In this document: positions 25,601-37,600 of the stretch, piece by piece
How positions within the stretch are numbered: position 1 is the first letter of the stretch
Layout of the letters: each line of letters starts with the position of its first letter
Assembly (NCBI GenBank): GCA_009760885.1
Contig: CM019700.1
Coordinates: 2,347,405 to 2,411,404 of the forward strand
Reading direction: 5' to 3'
Length of the DNA: 64,000 nt
Origin: Achatina immaculata
Lineage: Eukaryota; Mollusca; Gastropoda; Stylommatophora; Achatinidae
Position numbers and translations under genes: made by a program
Notes under the pieces: model-generated
Databases searched by the model: none
Seen by the model: the letters and a program-made list of their open reading frames with translations, nothing else
Told to the model about the DNA's origin: nothing

Positions 25601-28600
25601 CAGACTTATAAGGCAAGGTTTTATACATCTGCAATATGAGATGGGATTATTATATCATCAGACTTATACGACAAGGTTTTAGACATCAAGAATATGAGAT
25701 GGGATTATTAATCATCAGACTTATAAGGCAAGGTTTTAGACATTGGGAATATGAGATGAGATTATTAATCTTCAAACTTATAAGGCAAGGTTTTAGACAT
25801 CAGCAATATAAGATGAGATTATTATATCATCAGACTTATAAGGCAAGGTTTTAGACATCAGCAATATGAGATGAGATTATTAATCATCAGACTTATAAGG
25901 CAAGATGTTAGGACATAAAACTTGTAAGGCAAGATATTAGACATAAAAATTGTAAGGCAAGATGTTTAGACATAAAACTTGTAAGGCAAGATGTTAAGAC
26001 ACAATGTGTAACGCAAAATGTTAAGACATAAAATTTATAAGGTAAGATATTAGACATAAAGCTTGTAAGGCAAGATATTAGACATAAAACTTGTAAGGCA
26101 AGATATTATACATAATAAAACTTGTAAGGCAAGATATTATACATAATAAAACTTGTAAGGCAAGATATTATACATAATAAAACCTGTAAGGCAAGATGTT
26201 AGACATAAAACTTGTAAGGCAAGATATTATACATAATAAAACTTGTAAGGCAAGATATTATACATAATAAAACTTGTAAGGCAAGATATTATACATAATA
26301 AAACTTGTAAGGCAAGATATTATACATAATAAAACTTGTAAGGCAAGATATTATACATAATAAAACTTGTAAGGCAAGATATTATACATAATAAAACTTG
26401 TAAGGCAAGATGTTAGACATAAAACTTGCAAGGCAAGATATTATACATAATAAAACTTGTAAGGCAAGATATTATACATAATAAAACTTGTAAGGCAAGA
26501 TGTTAGACATAAAACTTGTAAGGCAAGATATTATACATAATAAAACTTGTAAGGCAAGATGTTATACATAATAAAACTTGTAAGGCAAGATATTATACAT
26601 AATAAAACTTGTAAGGCAAGATATTTAGACATAAAACTTGTAAGGCAAGATGTTGTACATAATAAAACTTGTAAGGCAAGATGTTAGACATAAAACTTGT
26701 AAGGCAAGATATTATACATAATAAAACTTGTAAGGCAAGATATTTAGACATAAAACTTGTAAGGCAGGATGTTAGACATAAAACTTGTAAGGCAGGATGT
26801 TAGACATAAAACTTGTAAGGCAAGATGTTAGACATAAAACTTGTAAGGCAAGATTTTAGCCAACTAACAGAGAGAAATAATTTCCACTTTTAGAACAAGT
26901 GAGTCTTTGACTGACTTAAATCTTATGTCTTTCAGTAGTTAACAGTGACCTGTGTATCTGATAGTTTATGTAAGAGAGAGGTCTAACAATTTATTTATTG
27001 TAAACAGTGGAGAACATTGATAGGCTTATTTTGGAGAGCAGCATTCTTCTTCTTCTTTGTATATACATGTGAATGTCAGACTACACCCAGGTTTAGAACT
27101 TGTGAATATTATACTATGCTCAGGTACTTGTGAATGTCAGACTATTCCCAGATTTAGGACTTGTGAATATTATACTATGCTCAGACTTTTTACTTGTGAA
27201 TGTCAGATTGAGCACAGGTTTATGCCAACAGGAATAGAAAGATATGATGGAATTCATTTTATGTACATGTACATATGTTTCAGAAGCTGTGTACAAAAAG
27301 ATACTAGTTTTCATTGGTTGAAATTTGTCTGTCTGTGTTTTTTTTTTCTTTTTAAACATAGAGAATGACAGGAGAAGATCTTGATGTGAGCAAGTATGGG
27401 GCAGGTGACCTCAAGCAGTTCCTACACAGCATGTCAGACATCCTTGTCGTATCTCTAGATGTTTCAGGTAAAGAGCTTTCAGCTTTCCACCTGCAAATTC
27501 TGCCAAGTCCCTCAAGTTCTGGCTCTGCTGGTCCATATCTGCAGATTCTGCCAAGTCTTTCAAGTTCTGGCTCTGCTGGTCCATATCTGCAGATTCTGCC
27601 AAGTCTTTCAAGATCTGGCTCTGCTGGTCCATATCTGCAGATTCTGCCAAATCAAGTTCTGGCTCTGCTGGTCTACATCTGCAGATTCTGCCAAGTCTTT
27701 CAAGTTCTGGCTCTGCTGGTCCACATCTGCAGATTCTGCCAAGTCTTTCAAGTTCTGGCTCTGCTGGTCCACATCTGCAGATTCTGCCAAGTCTTTCAAG
27801 TTTTGGCTCTGCTGGTCTACATCTGCAGATTCTGCCAAGTCCCTCAAGTTCTGGCTCTGCTGGTCTACATCTGCAGATTCTGCCAAGTCTTTCAAGTTCT
27901 GGCTCTGCTGGTCTACATCTGCAGATTCTGCCAAGTCTTTCAAGTTCTGGCTCTGCTGGTCCATATCTGCAGATTCTGCCAAGTCTTTCAAGTTCTGGCT
28001 CTGCTGGTCCATATCTGCAGATTCTGCCAAATCAAGTTCTGGCTCTGCTGGTCTACATCTGCAGATTCTACCAAGTCTTTCAAGTTCTGGCTCTGCTGGT
28101 CCACATCTGCAGATTCTGCCAAGTCTTTCAAGTTCTGGCTCTGCTGGTCTACATCTGCAGATTCTGCCAAGTCCCTCAAGTTCTGGCTCTGCTGGTCCAC
28201 ATCTGCAGATTCTGCCAAGTCTTTCAAGTTCTGGCTGTGCTGGTCTACATCTGCAGATTCTGCCAAGTCCCTCAAGTTCTGGCTCTGCTGGTCCATATCT
28301 GCAGATTCTGCCAAGTCTTTCAAGTTCTGGCTCTGCTGGTCCATATCTGCAGATTCTGCCAAGTCTTTCAAGATCTGGCTCTGCTGGTCCACATCTGCAG
28401 ATTCTGCCAAGTCTTTCAAGTTCTGGCTCTGCTGGTCTACATCTGCAGATTCTGCCAAGTCCCTCAAGTTCTGGCTCTGCTGGTCTACATCTGCAGATTC
28501 TGCCAAGTCTTTCAAGTTCTGGCTCTGCTGGTCCATATCTGCAGATTCTGCCAAATCAAGTTCTGGCTCTGCTGGTCTACATCTGCAGATTCTGCCAAGT

Positions 28601-31600
28601 CTTTCAAGTTCTGGCTCTGCTGGTCCACATCTGCAGATTCTGCCAAGTCCCTCAAGTTCTGGCTCTGCTGGTCCACATCTGCAGATTGTGCCAAGTCTTT
28701 CAAGTTCTGGCTCTGCTGGTCTACATCTGCAGATTCTGCCAAGTCTTTCAAGTTCTGGCTCTGCTGGTCTACATCTGCAGATTCTGCCAAGTCTTTCAAG
28801 TTCTGGCTCTGCTGGTCCATATCTGCAGATTCTGCCAAGTCTTTCAAGTTCTGGCTCTGCTGGTCCATATCTGCAGATTCTGCCAAATCAAGTTCTGGCT
28901 CTGCTGATCTACATCTGCAGATTCTGCCAAGTCTTTCAAGTTCTGGCTCTGCTGGTCCACATCTGCAGATTGTGCCAAGTCTTTCAAGTTCTGGCTCTGC
29001 TGGTCCACATCTGCAGATTCTGCCAAGTCTTTCAAGTTTTGGCTCTGCTGGTCTACATCTGCAGATTCTGCCAAGTCCCTCAAGTTCTGGCTCTGCTGGT
29101 CTACATCTGCAGATTCTGCCAAGTCTTTCAAGTTCTGGCTCTGCTGGTCCATATCTGCAGATTCTGCCAAGTCTTTCAAGTTCTGGCTCTGCTGGTACAC
29201 ATCTGCAGATTCTGCCAAGTCAAGTTCTAGCTTTGATTGTACACACATTTCTCTAGGTTTCTGTGGTATCTTCATACTTTCTTCTGTCTTAGTACCTTCT
29301 GTCTGTGGCCTATATCTTATGTCTTGCTGTGGTCTTAGTACCTTCTGTCTGTGGCCTATATCTTATGTCTTGCTGTGGTCTTAGTACCTGTATCTTATGT
29401 CTTGCTGTGGTCTTAGATAAGTTTATTATTTATTTATGTAATCATTTAATTGTGTCTTCATGATTATTATGCTCATTAACAAATGCTGAATGACTGTGAC
29501 TGAGTGAAAGCTGTATGATGGAGGGCAGAATGTCAGATGGGCCTGCGTGCCCAATTCTTAACCCTTTGAAAATAGAGTATGTTCGTTCGTTCTCTCTGTG
29601 ATCTGTAAGTTATGTTTTGATGTGGTATTAGTACCTTCTCACTCTGATCTGTATCTTATGTCTTGCTGTGGTCTTAGTACCTTCTGTCTGTGGCCTATAT
29701 CTTAGGTCTTTAGTGTGGTCTTAGTACCTTCTGTCTGTGGCCTATATCTTATGTCTTGCTATGGTCTTAGTACCTTCTGTCTGTGGCCTATATCTTATGT
29801 CTTGCTGTGGTCTTAGTACCTTCTGTCTGTGGCCTATATCTTATGTCTTGCTATGGTCTTAGTACCTTCTGTCTGTGGCCTATATCTTATGTCTTGCTGT
29901 GGTCTTAGTACCTTCTGTCTGTGGCCTATATCTTAGGTCTTTAGTGTGGTCTTAGTACCTTCTGTCTGTGACCTGTATCTTATGTCTTGCTGTGGTCTTA
30001 GTACCTTCTGTCTGTGACCTGTATCTTATGTCTTGCTGTAGTCTTAGTACCTTCTGTCTGTGATCTGTATCTTATGTCTTGCTGTGGTCTTAGTACCTTC
30101 TGTCTGTGACCTGTATCTTATGTCTTGCTGTGGTCTTAGTACCTTCTCTCTGTGATCTGTGTCTTATGTCTTGCTCTTGTTGCGGAGATGTTTAAATGCC
30201 TTCATGCATTGTTTCCAAGATCTGCTGTACTAGTAATGTAACAGTTTTGATACACTTGTGTCAAGTCTCATAATTAAGTTAGTTAGCTATTGTTAGTTGC
30301 ATACAAATGTAAGCTGGATGGCAAGCTGATCAAATGAAAAGGAAAAAAAAATGTATATCTCCTCCAACATAAATATACTTTTACTGTCTGTGATCACTAG
30401 TTCCATCTCTGTAGTGACAAATTCCTTATTGCTGATAACTGTCTTCATATCTCTGGTGACAAGTTCCATCTCTGTAATATTAGCTCCATTTCTAATGACT
30501 AGTTCCATATCTCTGGTGACATGTTCCATATCTCTGGTGACTAGTTCTAACTCTATAATGACTAGTTCCATATATCTGATGGCAAGTTCCATCTCTGTAA
30601 TGACCAGTTCCATATCTGTAGTGACTAGATCTGTCTCAGTGGTGACTCGTTCAGTTTCTTTGGTGACATGTTGTATTTCAGTGGTGACTTCCTCAATTTC
30701 TGTGATGACTTGTTCTGTCTCTGTAGTGACTTGTACTATCTTTAATAATACATTTGATCTTTGTTCATAGTTATACTGATATGCATCTTGTTCTGACTGT
30801 AGTCTCTGATACTTCCATAGCTTAGACATGTAGTTTGTTGTTTGATGGGCAGTTAATAGTGCATGAAGATGGTACCCATTGTTTCATTTGCCCACAGACA
30901 AGCCAGTGGTTCGCTTGAAAGATTGCCAGAGACCTCGTAAGTTTGATAAACTGCAAGGTCTGTACAAGCCGTTCATCGAACAGGTGAGACATTGCCTTTG
31001 TTTTTTTTTTCACACCTGCCAGGTAGAATTTCTAGCACAGACTTATAAGTGAAGTAAGTGTGTGTCTGTGTGTTAACCCACACATCCTGCCACAGACACA
31101 CACACACACACACATTTTTTTCACTTTGCTTTTTTTTTTTTTTTTTTTCATCTTAACATTACTAGTCAAAATAATGATGGGAGAGAGAAACATCTGAACT
31201 CAGTAGTCAAAATAATGATGGGAGAGAGAAACATCTGAACTTACTAGTTAAAATAGTGATGGGAGAGAGAAACATCTGAACTCAGTAGTCAAAATAATGA
31301 TGGGAGAGAGAAACATCTGAACTCAGTAGTCAAAATAATGATGGGAGAGAGAAACATCTGAACTCAGTAGTCAAAATAATGATGGGAGAGAGAAACATCT
31401 GAACTTACTAGTCAAAATAATGATGGGAGAGAGAAACATCTGAACTTACTAGTCAAAATAATGATGGGAGAGAGAAACATCTGAACTTACTAGTTAAAAT
31501 AATGATGGGAGAGGAACATCTGAACTTACTAGTCAAAATAATGATGGGAGAGGAACATCTGAACTTACTAGTCAAAATAATGATGGGAGAGGAACATCTG

Positions 31601-34600
31601 AACTTACTAGTCAAAATAATGATGGGAGAGGAACATCTGAACTTACTAGTCAAAATAATGATGGGAGAGGAACATCTGAACTTACTAGTCAAAATAATGA
31701 TGGGAGAGAACATATGAACTTACTCTGAGCTAATCACTTTGCCATAAAATAGTGGGAAATAAAAAAAAAGTATGATTTTAATCCTGCTAACTTCAAAACT
31801 CATCTGGCTTGAGAAAATATTCAACTGACAACTTTTATTTCTGTTACTGTATCTAATTTTATAGACAGAAGATTCTTTCCTTCACCTGCCTATTGATGCT
31901 GTTGGCCCGGGCTGTTCCTACAGGCCACAGAACCTGCCTCAGTTTGGCAGTGAGCCCAAGTTTATAGAGCTCTTTGTTTCCAACATTATCACTCCGGCCA
32001 TGTTCTGGATCCAGCTGCGGGGTCCTGAGACCACTCTAGCTCTGGAAGATTTGATGGATGAGATGGAGAAAGTCTAGTGAGTTGTTTGTGGTTACATTTT
32101 AGTGTAATGATAGTGAGAAACTGGGCAGTTTTAGTGTCAGTGAGTAAAGTAGTTGTTTGTGGTTAAACAGATAAGGTCTAGTGTGATGATAGTGAGAAAC
32201 TGGGCAGTTTTAGTGTCTGTGAGTATATTAGTTGTTTGTGGTTACAGTCTAGTATGATGATAGTGAGAAACTGGGCAGTTTTAGTGTCTGTGAGTATATT
32301 AGTTGTTTGTGGTTACAGTCTAGTATGATGATAGTGAGAAACTGGGCAATTTTAGTGTCTGTGAGTATATTAGTTGTTTGTGGTTACAGTCTAGTATGAT
32401 GATAGTGAGAAACTGGGCAGTTTTAGTGTCTGTGAGTATATTAGTTGTTTGTGTTGTATAAGTTTACTCTTTTACATACAAAACAAAGTAATCCATCTGT
32501 CCACAGTAGTCAGAAACACCTGTCAGAGGTGTACCACCTGAGCCCAGAGCTTGCAAAATGTGGCTTGGCCTGTGTTGCCATCTATCCACAGGATGGTTTC
32601 TGGTATAGGGCAGTGATTACCAGCATCAGGGATCATCTGTTTGAGGTCTGTGAAAACTCTCCTGAAAAATATAGGATAAACATGTTTTCTTTAGTCTCAT
32701 AACATTTATATTTGTTGCCAGTCATACTTCCTGATACAGTACTCATATGTTCTATTTGACTACATTGAATGTTTGTCCTGTCTTTGTCGTTACTCAGTTG
32801 GTTTTGGTTGTTCTAAGACCCCAGCCACAGAACAAGCTTGACACTGTTTTAAGTTCATACTGTTCTTCAGATTTTGGGTTTGCCTCAGATGTTATCTCTA
32901 TGTTTTGATGTTTGCCTTTTATGTTATCTCCAGGTTTTGGTGTTTACCTCATATGTTATCTCAAGGCTCTGATGTTTGCTTCATATGTTATCTCAAGGTT
33001 CTGATGTATGCTTCATATGTTATCTCCAGGTTTTGGTGTTTACCTCATATGTTATCTCAAGGCTCTGATGTATGCTTCATATGTTATCTCCAGGTTTTGG
33101 TGTTTACCTCATATGTTATCTCAAGGCTCTGATGTTTGCTTCATATGTTATCTCAAGGTTCTGATGTATGCTTCATATGTTATCTCCAGGTTTTGGTGTT
33201 TACCTCATATGTTATCTCAAGGCTATGATGTATGCTTCATATGTTATCTCCAGGTTTTGGTGTTTACCTCATATGTTATCTCAAGGCTATGATGTTTGCT
33301 TCATATGTTATCTCAGGGCTCTGATTTATGCTTCATATGTTATCTCCAGGTTCTGATGTTTGCCTCATATGTTATCTCAAGGTTCTGATGTTTGCCTCAT
33401 ATGTTATCTCAAGGTTCTGATGTTTGCCTCATATGTTATCTCAAGGTTCTGATGTTTGCTTCATATGTTATCTCAAGGTTCTGATGTTTGCCTCATATGT
33501 TATCTCAAGATTATGATGTTTGCTTCATATGTTATCTCAAGGTTCTGATGTTTGCCTCATATATTATCTCCAGGTTTTGAAGTTTGCCTTCTATGTTGTC
33601 CCTCTGCTTTTTTTTTCCTACATGTTTTTTTCTTTATTCCTTTCTCAACAAAAAGGCTTCATCAAGAGAGATAAAATATGAGGGTCAAAGTTTATAAGAG
33701 AGATAAAATATGAGGGTCAAAGTTTATAAGTGAGATAAAATATGAGGGTCAAAGTTTATAAGGATTATTACTTCAAGAGCAAAATTTATTATGACACGAC
33801 ACACTCCATTATGTACACCTTATTTTTCCACGTAATCTCCTTGATGGTTGAGGCATTTGTCTAAGCTTAGGATAAGTTTTTTAATGCCCTTATCGTAAAA
33901 TGTAGTGTCCTGGACATAGAGTCACTGTGTCACTACTGTTTTGACATCTTTGTTACAATGAAATCTGTGTCCACCAAGACAGCTGGGATGAGGTGAAAAC
34001 ACTTGGCACCAGATCAGGACTATATGGCAGATGGTCCAAATTCTCCCACCAAAAACGTTAAGAGTTTCTGAATCGAAGCAGCCAGTTGCGGGCAGATGTT
34101 ATCATAGAGGAGCAGCACACCTTTTATCAACAGCCCAGGACGACAGTGTCTGATGGCAGCTCACTAATTGTTGCTTCCCTTTCCAGAAAATTGACTAACG
34201 TTTTCTTATCCCAGAACACAACAGCCATCACTTTACCAACAGAAGGAATGAGCTTGAATGTCCTGATTCATGGGGAACCCTGATGCTGTCAATCCATGCT
34301 TACACATATCAGTTCTGAGGTGCTATGGTGAACCCATGTCACTGGTCACAGTGTGCTACAGAAAGTCTTGGCTGTGAATGGCAGGTCATATGCCATTCTC
34401 TTTGCCTTGTGATCCTCGGAAAAGGCTTGTGGGACCAATCATGCACATGCCTTTTACAGTCATCCTGGACACAGTTTCGCATGACAGGCTCAAGACGTGC
34501 ATTGATTCATTTACAGTCGCCTGTCTGTTCTCCATATTGTATGTGTGACGTGCGTTTTGTTTGCTGCTGTGCCTGCTGTCATGAGTCTGCCACTCTGTGC

Positions 34601-37600
34601 TATGTCAGTGGCTGACGCGCGGCCTGTTTCAACTCTTCCCGTGCCAGTCGTCAAAAACGTGACGTTTGGTTTATTTCATTAAAACACTGGTGTAACGTTT
34701 AGATTGTAAACATTTAGTGCGCATTCCCCGTGACCTTTTCCATCATGGCCGAAGAGTGCCTAGTAATTAGCGATGTCCAGCGTTAAAAAGCCTAATTTTT
34801 TATAGAGAAATTTCAATTTTTGTTGATGTAGATAGGGGTATGGATGTGGCCTGTGACCAGACCACTGTTCTTGAGTGTATCCCAAGTAGATCTAGATATA
34901 TTAGACGACTGGAGAAGTAGTTAGAAGGTTATTTCAGACATTAATTTAGCGAGAATGCAACACAGAATCACAATACGACATCGACAGGTGGCTCTGCGCT
35001 TATCAGATGGTACATTGTGTGAATCTATACCTATCCGATGGTAATTTGGACACAATCATTGTCTAAAAGCATCACATTACTTCTTTTTTCCTAAAAAAAC
35101 TCTGCATTTATGAAATCTTCATACATTTAGTTATATTTTGAAACATAAAAATTACATGGAAATATTGTGTTTCATTCAATTGTACAACTATACCCCCAAA
35201 CATATCAAGACCCACGCTTTTAATCCGGCACCCAGCTGAACATCTGCATTTCTTCCTGAGGCACAGAAAGAGTCAAATTCTGCAAGCCATTTTGTTGCCA
35301 CACACTGTTGACTTGTCACAGTCTCCATAGACTTCCACTGTTCCAGCTCTGGACCCCCCCCCCCCCCCCCCATATCTTTAAATGATGGATGCCACCCTGA
35401 TGGTGCTGCACAGTCCTGCCATCTGGCATGGCATTGACAGCTGACAAATATGGAAAATTCTACAACTGTGCCCGTTAGTCCAACATCACTTTTATGTACA
35501 TTACATGCCTTATACACTTACTTTCGAGATGCCCCTCGTGTATCACAAATTTAACACAGAATGGAGAAAAGCTGACATATCAGTTATATGAGGAAAAACT
35601 GGAAGAAGTGGAGAATTTTGAATATCTTGGATCACTACTAACTAATAATGGAGATACAATGAGGGAAATTAAAAGGAGGACATCTATCACTCTTCAGAAA
35701 GTAAAACAAATAAAGAATCTGTGGAGAGGAGCAGACAGAACCACAAAAATAAGATTTTTAAGGGCATGCATCTTTCCCATCTCAACATATGCCTGTGAGA
35801 CCTGGACACTTAACAAAACAGCTGAGAAACACATAAATGCCTTTGAATGTAAATGCTACAGAAGAGTTCTCCAAATATCGTGGACACAAAAAAGAACAAA
35901 TATATCTATACTACAAGAGCTTAATATTGAAGAAGGCTGGCTAGTGAAGAGGATTAAAGAGAGAAAACTGAAATATTTTGGACACATTAAACGTCATGAT
36001 AATTTAGAGAAGACCGTATTGGAAGGATACATAATGGGAAAAAGAAAAAGAGGAAGACCAAGACGAAGATGGCTGCAAGACATCGTTGACGATCTGGAAA
36101 TGGATGCAACAGCAGCAGGCCATCTTGCTCACAACCGAGAGGCCTACAGGAGTGCTGTTAGGGAGGCAAAGTTCTGCAAGGGACATGCAAATGAATGAAT
36201 GAATGAATCAGTTATATGATTTTTGTCATGGTTAGAGTGTGAAAGAAGTTGGGAACCAGCAGGATTGTGGGATGAGTACACCAGAACTACAGACTCTTTT
36301 GTTTTTCTTCTGTCCAGTTCTCCTTTGTAAGTGGTACACATCTCCTGGCTGAGACTGTGACCAAGATATATTGTCTCCCTTGTTTGTGCAGTGACTGGCT
36401 AAATTCTGGCATAAAAGTATGTTTGTGCTGACTGTGAGTCCATGAGTCCCAGCTCCGCAGCTCTTAGGTCTTAGCAAGGCACCATCCCTGCTCTTCTCAG
36501 TGACCAGAGAACTGCCTTGAAAATCTCTGGCCTGGTTTGCTTCTCATAGCTCACTCCTAAGAAGTCTGGAGATAAGTTTGAGCAATAAGTGGGTTTGTGC
36601 AAGAAGCAGCAGTTCGAGTTGAAAATAGAACTGGAAAATATCAACCTATAAAACAAGGGGTGCGACAAGGATGTGTACTATCTCCAGACCTTTTTTTCTC
36701 TGTACAGCGAGAATATTCTAAGAACAATCATCACAGAACCAGACATAAAAATTGGAGGATACAATATTAACAACCTTCGGTATACTGACGACACAGTACT
36801 GATAGCTGAGAACCAACAAGACCTGCAAAATCTCTTGGATAAGGTCGCCAAAGAAAGTGAACAGAAAGGCCTTACTTTGAACATCAAAAAGACAGAGACT
36901 ATGGTTATATCTAAGAAATAGAATCCACCAGCATGCAGTATAAAATTAAACGGAACTATTCTAAAGCGGGTGCAGAAATTCAAATACCTTGGAGCAGTAA
37001 TAACTTCAGATGGGAAATGCAGAACAGAAATTAGGAACAGAATAGGCCAAGCAAAGACTGCATTTCAGAGAATGAGAAATATATTAACCAACACATCCTT
37101 ATCCATGAATGTTAGAAAACGAGTCCTAAAATGCTATATTGAACCTATCTTGTTATATGGAAATGAATCATGGACAATAGGCAAGTCTGCACAAAAATCA
37201 TTGGAAGCAGCAGAAATGTGGTTTATTAGAAGAATGTTGCGAATCCCCTGGACAGCAAAAATAACTAATGAAGAATGTATGAGAAGAGCTGGAGAGACAA
37301 AAAACCTTGTCAGAAAGATAAGAGAGAGACAATGTACTTTCATAGAACATGCAATGAGAAGAGGGGGCATTTAAAATATTATAACAACAGGAAAAATAGA
37401 AGGAAGAAGATCAAGAGGAAGACCAAGAGAAATGATACTGGACAGTCTGACGGCATGGTGTGAGAGGAGATCACCAACTGAGCTGATGGCCTGCATGAAG
37501 GATCGGATACTCTGGAGAAGCATAATAGCCAACGCCAGTCGGCACGGCACCTGATGATGATGATGAATAAGTGGGTTAGAACATGTGAAAGTCTGAATGT

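Noticed and set aside
27365..29230. Open frame of 621 codons, the second longest in the window, plus a 482-codon frame overlapping it
   Set aside because: Apart from exon 7 at the start, it is translation of the 48-bp minisatellite; three frames and the other strand are open too, and the exon ends at a clear donor.
35188..35517. 109-codon minus frame
   Set aside because: Crosses a C-run giving polyglycine and has no recognisable domain.
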